Part shown: positions 50,157-61,330 of the stretch, piece after piece
Layout: each line of letters starts with the position of its first letter
How positions within the stretch are numbered: position 1 is the stretch's first letter
From: Malaya genurostris
Lineage: Eukaryota; Arthropoda; Insecta; Diptera; Culicidae
DNA length: 64,000 nt
Assembly: GCF_030247185.1 (NCBI RefSeq)
Contig: NC_080571.1
Span: 163,838,352-163,902,351, forward strand
Direction: 5' to 3'
The notes under the pieces: generated by a model
Told to the model about the DNA's origin: nothing
The model's input: the letters and a program-made list of their open reading frames with translations, nothing else
The model's database searches: none
Position numbers and translations under genes: made by a program

Positions 50157-50206
50157 CCCACATTTTATTAAAACATAGAGTGATAAATGTTTTAATAAAA
50201 TGTGGG
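50157..50206. repeat. 20-bp perfect hairpin
   Basis: cccacattttattaaaacat (50157-50176) pairs with 50187-50206 around a 10-base loop. It sits a dozen bases after the family-N A-tail in the spacer of palindrome P4. Possibly a miniature fold-back element. Confidence 0.85.
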
Positions 50207-50267
50207 GGGTGGATAATTCTATAGCTTCTACAAAATTTGTGTTTGGGAAAAAGTTGTATTAAATCAA

Positions 50268-50285
50268 TATAATATATAATATATA

Positions 50286-50384
<99 letters not shown>

Positions 50385-50410
50385 ATTATAATTATAATAA
50401 TAATAATAAT
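50268..50410. repeat. (TA)n / (TAA)n microsatellite in the P4 spacer
   Basis: 'ataatat' repeats, then about 40 TA units, then 'attataattataata'. It lies close to the centre of the P4 palindrome. Confidence 0.95.
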
Positions 50411-50429
50411 CCTATTACATGTTTTATGC

Positions 50430-51385
50430 TGTTTAGCTTGACTTACATATGCAGAAGTAACAGAAACGCAGGTTCGCTTCGTTTGTTAGATTTAGATTTT
50501 TGTTGAATTGGTTTAATCGAAATAGAGCATGAGATAGAAAGTATAGGTTTAACTACGTTCAAAACTGTTTCAATTTGTAGGTCATATTTGTTGGTAGCAA
50601 GCGAACCAGCTTTGGCTATTCCGTTTATCTGAATCCGGTTTCGGAAGAATTGGAAATAGTGATTAAAAACTGCAAAAAGGATCTCGCCCACTTTTCTTGG
50701 ATCGATTTTCACAAACTTATAGGTTCAAAAGAAAAGTCTTACAGTTTCATACGGAATTCCTCAATTTGTTGTGTATACTACTTTCGGTTCCGGAACTACA
50801 GGGTAAACAGGATTTTTTAGAGTTTGTGAGATTAGGTCCGAACAAATTTTCCTATTTCTATTCAATAAACAGTTGGTTTTGCGAATTTCACGGTTATATT
50901 TATGATGTAATGAGTAATATAAGAAAGGCATCATTACACCACTAGGTGTATTAAAATGGGTTTTTTAGATTACCATCACTTTGGTCTTACAAAAAGGCAA
51001 CGAAAATGTCAAGCACTTGTTTTGAGAAATTATGTCGAACATGTGACATTAAGGCTGAAGCATATATTTGCGAAACACACGAATCAATTTGGATAAATTG
51101 GTGTCAAAAATGAACCCAATTTATTGTCAGAAATTATTTAAGAAGATATCAAAAAAAGTTGTTATTGAGACAGTTTCGAATAAAGAGAAAGGCATTATTA
51201 TACCACTAGGTGGATTAAACATAAGTTTTCAGATTAGTATCACTCTTCTCATACAAAAAAGCAACACCAATGTCAAGCGTTTGGTTTGGGAAATGATGCC
51301 GAGTATGTGACATAAACGCTGAAACATGCTTTTGGGAACTACTCGAATCAATCGGAATAAATTGGTGTCAAAAATGTGCCCAAAT
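50430..51385. repeat. Degenerate interspersed repeat copies in the P4 spacer
   Basis: Two family tails ('aggcatcattacaccactag' at 50927 and 'ggcattattataccactagg' at 51192) with core signatures before them. The block 51190-51388 closely matches 63090-63280, showing that the DNA beside palindromes P4 and P5 is shared. Confidence 0.75.
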
Positions 51386-51812
51386 TAGGATGAGATGATT
51401 CCAGATGGCGATTGTAAATGTCTATGTTGGCCGCATTCTTCGGTACGTGAGGGTCCGCAGGAAACACCCCCAAACTACGAAGGCCCGGCGGGTGGCCTGC
51501 ATGCTGGTCATCGACTGGAGCGGTCTTCCTGTGAGGGTGATGTTACGGAAGAGAATAAAAAAAGTAAATATTGTGGGAAACGGGGTAAAAAGGGGGTTTG
51601 GGAACAAAATGTTTGAAAACGACAGAGATCTAATTAGTTGCCATCGAGATGGAGAAGAGACAGGGAAGAAGGAACGAAAAAGTTAGTGACAAAAAAAGAT
51701 CTTGTTAGTTCCAATGAAGATGGTGAACTGGGACGGGGATCGAGAGAATCGGGCGAATGTTAGTGTCGAACCTGTAGGTGGAGATTATATTTTCTGAGCG
51801 AGGAATAACACA

Positions 51813-53528
51813 TTACACTTGCATATCAATGTATTTAGGGTACTGGTATATGGGAAGCATATATGAACTATCCCGACTCGCCAACACATCCCGAACCGGA
51901 ACCTCAGGCGGTCTACCTCGGGCCCTGAGGGATTCCAGTAGCTTCGACCTGGCGTCGCGATACACAACATGCTCGATGTCCTGATAACCGTCGCCACAGG
52001 TACAGAGCCCGTTCTCTACGATCCCGATACGCCGGAGATGTACGTTGAATGTAAGGTGATTTGAAATGAGCCCTGACATAACGCGAATGAAATCACGACT
52101 CACGTTCATCCCCTTGAACCATGGTTTCGTCGATACTTTAGGGATAATGGATTGTAGCCATCGTCCCAGTTCGTCATTCGTCCATGAAGTTTGGCAACTT
52201 TCGAGAGTTTTCTGACGAGAAGTACTGAAAAATTCATTGAAGCAGATTGGTCTTTCATAAATATCACCTTCTAATGCGCTCACTTTAGCCAGTGAGTCAG
52301 CCTTTTCATTGCCCGGAATGGAACAATGCGAAGCGACCCAGACTAACGATGTTGAATAAGACCGTTCAGATAAAGTTCGCAAGTGTTCCCGTATTTTCCC
52401 CAGGAAATTTGGGGGATACTTTCCTGGTTTCATTGCCCGGGGAGCTTCTATTGAGCTTAGACTGTCCGTGACAATGAAGTAATGGTCTTTGGGCAAGGTT
52501 TCAATGATCTCGAGGGTGTACTGAATAGCAGCTAATTCTGCGACGTAAACTGAAGCCGGATCACTGAGTTTGTACGAAGCGGTGATGTTCTGATTGAAGA
52601 TACCGAAGCCTGTGGACTTGTTGATATTTGATCCGTCAGTATTTTCACAGTTGACTGTTCTAAATTTGTTATTAAAGATATTAGCGGCCACTTGAGGGCG
52701 TACGTGGTTCGGAATTCCACAAATCTCTTCCTTCATGGATGTGTCGAAAAACACAGTAGAATCAAAAGTATCCATGAAATGAGCACGGTTGGAAACAAAC
52801 GAAGAAGGATTAATATTCTGAGCCATGTAATCAAAATACAAGGACATAAAACGGGTTTGAGAGTTAAGCTCAACTAACCTTTCGAAGTTTTCAATCACCA
52901 GAGGATTCCAAATGTCGCATCGAATGAGCAAACGATATGAGAGATCCCAGAACCGGATTTTCAATGAAAGAATGCACGCCAGCACTTCGAGGCTCATCGT
53001 ATGAGTCGATTGCATGAAACCCAAGGCAATACGCAAACAACGATACTGAATTCTTTCCAGCTTGATGATATAAGTGTTCACCACAGATCGGAAGCAGAAG
53101 CATCCATATGTCATCACGGACAATATCGTTGTTTGATACAACCTGATCAGATCTCCTGGGTGGGCACCCCACCATGATCCGGTTATTGTACGAAGAAAGT
53201 TGATTCTCTGCTGGCATTTTTGTTTCAGATACCTAATGCGACATCCCCAGGTGCCTTTAGAGTCGAACCAGACCCCGAGATATTTAAATGTGAAGACCTG
53301 AGCTATGGTTTCACCCCTTAGTTGAAGCTGTAATTGTGCTGGTTCTCGCTTCCTCGAAAATACAACCAGCTCTCGACACCCATCTGAAGAGCCCATGATG
53401 ATAAGTTGTCGAGAGTATCTTGTAATGGTCCTTAGAGATCGGCAGCTTTGGGTCCTATAATAGACACAACGCTGTCGTCGGCAAGTTGTCTTAGCGTGCA
53501 AGATGTGTTGATACTGTAATATCAGCAT
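51813..53528 (-). pseudogene. 571-codon chimeric ORF, P4 right-arm copy
   Basis: Same length and structure as 47805-49520, including the LTR-derived ATG and the 19-bp deletion. Seven amino-acid differences were counted by eye (for example H/R at GTWGC(H/R)IRYLK, K/T at SVM(K/T)YGC, I/T at SYS(I/T)SLVWV), all in the native-frame part. Neither copy has gained a stop. Confidence 0.85.
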
Positions 53529-54092
53529 TTAACGCTAAATCTCCTCACACATTCCAGACCACGTAATATGAATATTCAAGACTAAATCTTTCTCACACCC
53601 CAGACCACACGCACTTGACAAAATCCAGTAAAACACCATTCCACGAAAACCTAGAAACCTACATAAAACAAATACATTACCTACATGAAGGCAACTTACG
53701 CTGACCCAAAGCAAGGAACGACGTAGACATAAATTTCGACTGCAGAAACAAGGAAGCATCAAGTTTCAAATTGTTATATCATCGTCGAACACACACAATA
53801 AACATGACCTACTGTGTCACTTCCCCTTCTCTTGACGCCCCTCATGTTCACAATTGAATACCAACCGGCACGACCTAGAATAACAGTAACTCAAGAACGC
53901 ACACTAACTCAAACCGACACTCACGATAATAACCCAACATTATCCCCTAGATTCTCACTCCTCCCCTAGATTCTCACCAATTGTAAAAACTAATTAGCTA
54001 GACTAGGAGAGGATAGGATATATAAGTTAACAACTGATAAAAATAAAGTACATTCTTAATCGCAACTTAAACCTGTGAGTTATTATTTTAAA
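53515..54092 (+). repeat. Gypsy 5' LTR copy in P4 right arm (578 bp)
   Basis: TGTAATAT...TTTAAA, preceded by ATAC (53511-53514), the complement of the GTAT target duplication. It carries the same internal deletion as 47241-47818, so it arose by duplication and not by a separate insertion. Confidence 0.92.
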
Positions 54093-54106
54093 TGGCGACC
54101 GTGTCT
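54093..54106 (+). promoter_or_regulatory. Primer-binding site copy
   Basis: TGGCGACCGTGTCT directly follows the LTR. The leader is cut off at about 54309. Confidence 0.7.
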
Positions 54107-54307
54107 AAAGTATCTGTCTTCGGTAAGTCGTGATGTTTCAAGAGAAGAACAGTTCAGCAATAATGTTTTAACCAAAATATTTTAACCTAAAAGTTATTAA
54201 CAATAGTTCCAGCAGTGCAAATGACGATCGTTGTTATTGTTCACTGGTAACAAACGAGGATTTTTGGTAAATGGTGCCCTTTTCATAGCAGTTAACGACC
54301 AGGAAAA

Positions 54308-54470
54308 TATTATAATTATAATTATAATTATAATTATAATTATAATTATAATTATAATTATAATTATAATTATAATTATAATTATAATTATAATTATAAT
54401 TATAATTATAATTATAATTATAATTATAATTATAATTATAATTATAATTATAATTATAATTATAATTATA
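54308..54470. repeat. (TAATTA)n hexanucleotide microsatellite
   Basis: About 27 copies of a 6-bp unit between palindromes P4 and P5. The poly-isoleucine open frame across it is an artefact. Confidence 0.97.
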
Positions 54471-54767
54471 GCTTAATCCACCTAGTGGACCTAATGCCTT
54501 TCTCTTTCATCGAAACTGTCTCAATAAAAACTTTTTTTACCTTTTTATTGAGATAATTTCTCACAGTAATTTGGGTTCATTTTTGACACCAATTTATCCA
54601 AACTGATTCGTGTAGTTCGCAAAAGTATGCTTTGGCGCTTATGGCTTCTATTCGACATAATTTCTCAGAAGAAGCGCTTGACATTTGCGTTACCTCTTTG
54701 TATGAGCAACAGTGTTGCTAATAGAGCTTACATGCAACACATTCTCGAGCGAGTGCGAGGCGTATTC

Positions 54768-54770
54768 TTA
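54768..54770. other. Empty DD37D target site
   Basis: The P5 left arm reads 'gcgtattcttacttacttgc', where the right arm has the DD37D element between TA duplications. The lengths agree, with one substitution. Confidence 0.85.
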
Positions 54771-54829
54771 CTTACTTGCACTCTTCCGCGCACACTTATG
54801 CGCCACTCGCAAAAAGGTGCATTTTAAAC

Positions 54830-55639
54830 TCGAGTGGTGTTTTCTTTTGGATACGATAGGTGAGATTCAGGAGGAGTAAACACTTACTTCTAGTGGATTA
54901 CAGCTGCGAGTCAGCTCGCTTCATTTCAGATTATGTCTGATCGCTCATCGCCCATCCGAGCTGTTGGCTAGCACTTGGTATGACGCTCTATCTTTGCCAC
55001 TGGCTAGTTTGTTTGTGTTCTCTCTAGTCAAGTACTGCGCTCCTGGTACTTCTGTGTATAAAAATTCAAGTAAATAGTGTTGATATTGTTGAAACTGCTG
55101 CATAAAACATGCATTGTTATTGTTTTTTTATTTCTTATTGTCATTATAATTGTTTTCAATCACAGCATGATCAAGCTTGATCAGACTGCATATTAATTCT
55201 CCGCGCATAGGACAAAAGGAAAAACGGCATAAGAGTAAGAGTATGAGCAAAATTGTTAGTGGGAGCAAGACTGCGAGTATTTATGAGGAACAGCGAGAAT
55301 GTGCACACCGACAAGTTGGCCAACGAAAGAATGAGCGTCAGAATATGCACGATAGGAGTGCTCAGTGTTTCTTCCCAGAAAGTCGATTTTTTCAAACAAA
55401 AGTTTTTTCCGAGTTCGGCATCAAAAAAATTCCAATTTCATGTACTTTTGAGAGTCCCAAAAAGTCGATTGATAAAAATATTTTTCCGTGATGACACCAA
55501 ATTTCGTGTTTTGCCTTTCTTCATAGAAAGGTTGCTGGAAAAATCATCCTTCGAACGGTGTCTCGAAGACCCATACCATTCGACTCAGTTCGACGAGATT
55601 GGAAAATGTCTGTGTGTATGCCGCTTTTCAAAGATATTT
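54830..55639. other. P5 left-arm sequence without recognised coding content
   Basis: Includes an AT-rich region with 'tgtgtataaaaattcaagta' that might be a promoter-like part of an old LTR, then degenerate-repeat head motifs ('gcctttcttcatagaaagg', 'accattcgactcagttcgac'). Two short plus-strand frames (55177-55491, 55253-55678) show no domain. Confidence 0.4.
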
Positions 55640-55651
55640 TTAACGCAGTGG

Positions 55652-55915
55652 ACGTCCAAAAGAGGCTGTTACCGATGAAAACGTGAAAAAAATCCACAAA
55701 ATGATTTTCAATGACCGTAAAGTGAAGTTGATCGAGATAGCTGACACCCTAAAGATATCAAAGGAACGTGTTGGACATATTATTCACGAATATTTGGATA
55801 TGAGAAAGCTTTGTGCAAAATGGGTGCCGCGTCAGCTCACAATCGATCAAAAACAACAACGAAAAACCATGCTGAAATTGAACGAATTGGGCTTCGAATT
55901 GCTCCCTCATCCACC
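55652..55915 (+). pseudogene. Mariner transposase, DNA-binding part
   Basis: Reads GRPKEAVTDENVKKIHKMIF, VKLIEIADTLKISKERVGHI (helix-turn-helix), LCAKWVPRQLTIDQKQQRKT, then, after the deletion joint, KLNELGFELLPHPP. The normal protein has about 200 residues with the first two catalytic Asp between QKQQR and the LNELGF block. The 'aaagag' codons here preserve a frame that the right arm has lost by a 2-bp deletion. Confidence 0.88.
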
Positions 55916-55916
55916 G

Positions 55917-57169
55917 CACGGAAAGACCGGAATCAGCATTTTGGCGAAAAAATTAGTTGATTTTCTGATTTTAGTTAGTTATTTTTTGAGACAACTAAAA
56001 AAATCTTACTTTTGCTAATTTAGATTTTTTAATTCTAATTCCCTTAATAATAATAAAATATTTGTTGAAATGGCTATTTTTTTAGTTGAATTCACCAATT
56101 CAACGTACTGTCATTTCTTAGCTAAGGTACACTTCATTTCCATTCAACTAATTTTTTAGTTGAATTAGAGAAATAAAACGTTGTTTTCAACCAACATAAA
56201 TGGTTGAATTGGCTTCGGCAATTTGCAGCTATGTGGCGCACTGTCACCGAAAAAAAAACGTTAACACCGTAATGACTACTAGCCACTAGATGGCACAATA
56301 GTACCGAAAAATATTTCAGTCGCGGTAGTCTGTTCTATATTGGCAGGTATATATACGATGTTGTATTGGAGCAAAAGACATAAGCGAAACATAAACTTCG
56401 TTTTGAAAATTTATCTTCTAAATCGCCGCTTTCTTCATTAGACTTCGCGAAATCGACTCTCTCACTGCAAATTTTTAGCACTCGGAAAACAAAAACCGAA
56501 TACAAGTAATCCACCGGGCGGCGTAGCCCGGAAGGTTGGAAGATATAAAAATCATCATTTGACATATTCAATTAGAGTGCAACATTCGAAACTCATTTTA
56601 CTGTTCCGTGTAAAAATATTATTTCGCATAATCGCTTCAAATGCGCACAAATTCTGAAAAAATACACTTTCCACTAATAGTTTACGTCATTTTCACAAAT
56701 CGAATCAGAAATTTATATATGGATATATCGTAACACATGCGAAAAACATCAAAACAATTTGCAAGCAGTTTCAACAAGACTGTCCTTTTTAGCTTTTTAA
56801 TGGATTGTTTTGCTTTGACACTTCTCATGGGTTTTTGACTAATAAACTTGTTAATTAAACCAATTTCATTTTTGTGTTCTTTGTGCTGTCCTTCAGTACT
56901 GATGGTGATAGAAAATAGAAACAAATATTCTGATTTTAATAACAAATTAGTTTTCAATAAGAATTTCGTGTTGGATTGAAATATTGCTGGTTTTTGTCCA
57001 GGATATTCGCCAACTAAACAAATTCTCTAAAAATAAGAGTTTTTTCCAGCAAAGGTAATTCTCAATTTTAACTAATTTCATAGTTATTTTGGAAATTTTG
57101 TTGTTAAAATCAACTAATTCAAAAACAGTAATACGAATTAGGCACAGAGCTAATTTCGGTCGTTCCGTG
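55917..57169. mobile_element. Unclassified 1,253-bp element in mariner
   Basis: Inverted termini cacggaaagaccggaatcagc-like against its counterpart (cacggaacgaccgaaattagc-like), with about 18 of 21 positions alike. It is flanked by CG on both sides (55915-55916, 57170-57171). The right arm has the uninterrupted 'catccaccgtattctcc'. Subterminal 'attagttgatttt' also repeats inverted. No transposase frame. A 2-bp CG duplication with CACGG ends does not fit a family I can name. It could also be read as having no TSD with gcacgg...ccgtgc ends. Confidence 0.75.
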
Positions 57170-57177
57170 CGTATTCT

Positions 57178-57387
57178 CCAGATTTGGCCCCCAGTGACTT
57201 TTTCCTGTTCTCAGACCTCAAGAGAATGCTCGCTGGTTTAGAATTTAGAAGCAATGAAGAGGTAATCGCTGAAACTGAGGCCTATTTTGAGGCAAAGGAT
57301 AAATTGTACTACAAAAATGGTATCGAAAAGTTGGAAGATCGCTTTAATCGATGTATCGCCTCTGATGGCAATTATGTTGAACAATAA
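57178..57387 (+). pseudogene. Mariner transposase, C-terminal part
   Basis: Resumes with LAPSDFFLFSDLKRMLAG (following the third catalytic Asp of SPDLAPSDF), then FRSNEEVIAETEAYFEAKD and ends GNYVEQ. Continuous with 55652-55915 once the 1,253-bp insertion is ignored. Confidence 0.88.
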
Positions 57388-57453
57388 AAACAAATTTTGG
57401 CAACAAAATGTGTGTTTCTATTAAACGATACGAACTTTTCAGCCGAACTGTTA

Positions 57454-58772
57454 CTGTCGGGCCATTGATCAAGTTCAAAGATCAAATCGCTGTAACTTTT
57501 GGTTCTAAAGATGTGGTGATATAAGTGACGTAACCGACAAAACGCGTTGTTTTTGTTCCGCGTAAGTTTCTCGGAGATGGCTGAACTGATTTCAATAAGC
57601 CTATTAGGCCCGTTTGAAAGCTACTATTAGGACATCGATCAAGTTGGAAGATCAAATGACTGCGACTTCTGTTTCCGGAGATATAAAGGTATGAGTGACG
57701 TAACCTACAAAATACGTTGTTTTTTACTGCTCTAATGTATATATTTTGCCAATATTTTAAGCATCAACAGTTTAAGCACCTCAAAAGTTTAAGCACGTGC
57801 AAAATTTGAACTAAATCGGATATTGGTAAGTGGTGGTGCCCGTCGGTTAAGGTTCGAAAGTTTTCGATCTTGAAAAATCACCATAGGGGGAGAGTACATG
57901 AAATCGGAAAATTTGTTTGATGCCGAACGTCTTAGTGCATGAAACGACGAGATTTAGTGTTATCTCCGAAAAATTTTTTGTTTGAAATAATCGACTTCCT
58001 GGGATTTGGAGGAAAGATTTTTCAAAAAACAATTTTTCGAGTCGGCACTAAATATCGTCGTTTCATGCAATTCTACGATTTTGGCATCAAAAATATTTTT
58101 GTAGATTTCGGAAATTTCATGCCCCCCAGGAATTTCCATAGACCTTTAAAAACTGTCCATAGACCTTTAGATTTCGGAAATTGCATGTCCGAGGTGGGAC
58201 ATGAAATTTCCGGAAATGGAAATTTCATGTCACAACCCCCTACCCTGGGATTGTGTGATTTTTCTAGGTCTATGAAAAATCCACTAAGTGGATTAAGAAG
58301 AGTTTTGCCTTTCTCATATAGAAAGGCTATGCAATCACTGTGAAAATCGACTTTTTAACCGAGGCCCCGAATGTCATATACCATTCGACTCAGCTCGACG
58401 AACTGAGTAAATGTCTGTGTGTGTGTATGTGTGTGTATGTAACAAAAATATGCACTCACTTTTCTCAGTGATGGCTGAACCGATTTTCACAAACAAAAAT
58501 TCAAATAAGAGGTATTATGGTCCCATAGTTTGCTATTGAATTTCATTTGAATGTGACTTCCGATTCCGGAGTTATAAGGTAATATGTGAAAATTTGAGAA
58601 AAAGTTTACGCTCAATTATCTGTGGAACAACTCAACCGATTTTCTCAAATTAAAATTCAAATGAAGGGTTTTACAATATCCTGAAAATTTGTAGAACATT
58701 TTATCTGGATCCGACTTCCGGTTCCGGAACTAAAGCATTATAAGTGGAAAATTACCAATTTTATTAGTATTA
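57454..58772. repeat. P5 left arm, inner part: inverted sub-repeats and degenerate repeat
   Basis: Contains an imperfect internal inverted pair ('gcatgaaacgacgagattta' at 57938 and 'taaatatcgtcgtttcatgc' at about 58049) and repeated 'ggaaatttcatg' words. It then has the family head ('gcctttctcatatagaaagg' at 58305) and core. Confidence 0.7.
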
Positions 58773-59241
58773 GTATTATTAGTATTATTATGATAAATTA
58801 TGAGTAACATCACTGCACAACGTGCACGAAATAGAACAAAGCACGCTTTGTTCGTTTTGTGTTTTCTTCTTCTTCTTTCGGTGTTGTACATATTGTCACT
58901 ATATATGGCGATTTGAAAACTTTGACACTCATCGCCCTGTAACTGCGGGACCGGAAGTCGGATCCGGATGAAATTTCACAGTAGCTTTAAAGACAGTAAA
59001 ATTTTAATTGAAATAAAGATTTGTGGAAATCGGTTCAAGCATCGCAGAGAAATCGAAGTGAATTTAGTTTCAGAAGTTTTTCTTCTCCACTTTCGGTGCT
59101 CTCGGAACAGGAAAAGGGAGGACCAGTAGTGCCGAATTAAATTTTCATGCCCACAAACTAACAAACTCTGCAAACTAGAAGAATATATCAGACAGTTTTA
59201 TGGGATTTGTACTTGTTTTTCACCATCGTTTGTGGAAAAAT
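58773..59241. other. P5 spacer (469 bp)
   Basis: Not mirrored. Contains (ctt)n and a degenerate repeat core ('gaccggaagtcggatccgga'). It is the loop of the predicted P5 hairpin. Confidence 0.8.
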
Positions 59242-60627
59242 ACTAATAAAATTGGTAATTTTCCACTTATAATGCTTTAGTTCCGGAACCGGAAGTCGGA
59301 TCCAGATAAAATGTTCTACAAATTTTCAGGATATTGTAAAACCCTTCATTTGAATTTTAATTTGAGAAAATCGGTTGAGTTGTTCCACAGATAATTGAGC
59401 GTAAACTTTTTCTCAAATTTTCACATATTACCTTATAACATTCAAATGAAATTCAATAGCAAACTATGGGACCATAATACATCTTATTTGAATCTTTGTT
59501 TGTGAAAATCGGTTCAGCCATCTTTGAGAAAAGTGAGTGCATATTTTTGTTACATACACACACATACACACACGGACGGCCACACACACACACACAGACA
59601 TTTGCTCCGTTCGTCGAGCTGAGTCGAATGGTATATGACATTCGGGGCCTCGGTTAAAAAGTCGATTTTCACAGTGATTGCATAGCCTTTCTATATGAGA
59701 AAGGCAAAACTCTTCTTAATCCACTTAGTGGATTTTTCATAGACCTAGAAAAATCACACAATCCCAGGGTAGGGGGTTGTGACATGAAATTTCCATTTCC
59801 GGAAATTTCATGTCCCACCTCGGACATGCAATTTCCGATATTTAAAGGTCTATGGACAGATTTTAAGGGTCTATTGAAATTCCGGGGGGGGGCATGAAAT
59901 TTCCGAAATCTACAAAAATATTTTTGATGCCAAAATCGTAGAATTGCATGAAACGACGATATTTAGTGCCGACACGATAAATTGTTTTTTGAAAAATCTT
60001 TCCTCCAAATCCCAGGAAGTCGATTATTTCAAACAAAAAAATTTTCGGAGATAACACTAAATCTCGTCGTTTCATGCACTAAGACGTTCGGCATCAAATA
60101 AATTTTCCGATTTCATGTACTCTCCCCCTATGGTGATTTTTCAAGATCGAAAACTTTCGAACCTTAACCGACGGGCACCACCTCTTACCAATATCCGATT
60201 TAGTTCAAATTTTGCACGTGCTTAAACTTTTGAGGTGCTCAAACTGTTGATGCTTAAAATATTGGCAAAATATATATGTTAGAGCGGTAAAAACAACGTA
60301 TTTTGTAGGTTACGTCACTCATACCTTTATATCTCCGGAAACAGAAGTCGCAGTCATTTGATCTTCCAACTTGATCGATGTCCTAATAGTAGCTTTCAAA
60401 CGGGCCTAATAGGCTTATTGAAATCAGTTCAGCCATCTCCGAGAAACTTACGCTGTACAAAAACAACACGTTTTGTCGGTTACGTCACTTATATCACCAC
60501 ATCTTTAGAACCAAAAGTTACAGCGATTTGATCTTTGAACTTGATCAATGTCCCGACAGTAACAGTTCGGCTGAAAAGTTCGTATAGTTTAATAGAAACA
60601 CACATTTTTTACCAAAATTCGTTTTTA

Positions 60628-61116
60628 TTATTCAACATAATTGCCATCAGAGGCGATACATCTATTATAGCGATCTTCCAACTTTTCGATACCAGTTTTG
60701 TAGTACGATTTATCCTTTGCCTCAAAATAGGCCTCAGTTTCAGCGATTACCTCTTCATTGCTTCTAAATTTTTTACCAGCGAGCATTCTCTTGAGGTCTG
60801 AGAACAGGAAAAAGTCACTGGGGGCCAAATCTGGAGAATACGGTGGATGAAAGAGCAATTCGAAGCCCAATTCGTTCAATTTCAGCATGGTTTTTCGTTG
60901 TTGTTTTTGATCGATTGTGAGCTGACGCGGCACCCATTTTGCACAAAGCTTTCTCATATCCAAATATTCGTGAATAATATGTCCAACACGTTCCTTTGAT
61001 ATCTTTAGGGTGTCAGCTATCTCGATCAACTTCACTTTACGGTCATTGAAAATCATTTTGTGAATTTTTTTCACGTTTTCATCGGTAACAGCCTTTTGGA
61101 CGTCCACTGCGTTCAT
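60628..61116 (-). pseudogene. Mariner transposase, HTH to C-terminus with catalytic deletion
   Basis: A 162-codon frame: KAVTDENVKKIHK, VKLIEIADTLKISKERVGHI, WVPRQLTIDQKQQRKTMLK joined directly to LNELGFELLFHPPYSPDLAP (third catalytic Asp), SDFFLFSDLKRMLAGKKF, ending GNYVE. The first and second catalytic Asp are deleted, so it can bind DNA at most. The same joint (QKQQRKTM) is in the left arm and predates the palindrome. Confidence 0.9.
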
Positions 61117-61330
61117 CGTCTTCGGTGCTCATATGACCAGTACGAAATTTTGCAAACCGAATTGTTGCTTCGCCCGGTGCAGAGTCTGGATAACACTCAT
61201 CAAGCCATTTTTTGGCATCGGCGGCACTTTTTTTCATCAAAAAGTAGTGTTTCATCAACACACGAAATTCCTTTTTTTCCATTTTCTTCACAATAACAAA
61301 AGTAGCTTCACTCAAAATGCAATATCTCAC
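61079..61330 (-). pseudogene. Mariner transposase, N-terminus
   Basis: Reads MEKKEFRVLMKHYFLMKKSA, AKKWLDECYPDSAPGEATI and TEDDERSGRPK, the first helix-turn-helix of mariner transposase, then shifts frame because two bases (ga) present in the left arm are missing at about 61093. Confidence 0.88.

Larger units (their letters stand above)
51386..54309. repeat. Palindrome P4, right arm
   Basis: Inverted copy of about 47024-49951. It includes the family-N 3' half, the deleted 5' LTR and about 215 bp of gypsy leader. Neither the gypsy body nor the family-N A-tail is included. The two arms differ by only a handful of substitutions. Confidence 0.95.
55640..57451 (+). mobile_element. DD34D mariner, 5'-truncated, internally deleted, interrupted
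   Basis: The right end (agccgaactgt, then TA at 57452-57453) matches the 60.6-kb mariner. The left part begins inside the transposase HTH region ('aacgcagtggacgtcc'). A shared internal deletion removes both N-terminal catalytic aspartates, and a 1,253-bp element splits the remainder. Confidence 0.9.
54471..58772. repeat. Palindrome P5, left arm
   Basis: From 'gcttaatccacctagtggac' to 'ggaaaattaccaattttatt'. Inverse of 59242-63110. It differs from its partner by a deletion at about 55640, a 1,253-bp insertion at 55917 and the absence of the DD37D element. Confidence 0.95.

Noticed and set aside
54231..54476. Poly-isoleucine open frame
   Set aside because: Translation of the (TAATTA)n hexanucleotide repeat.
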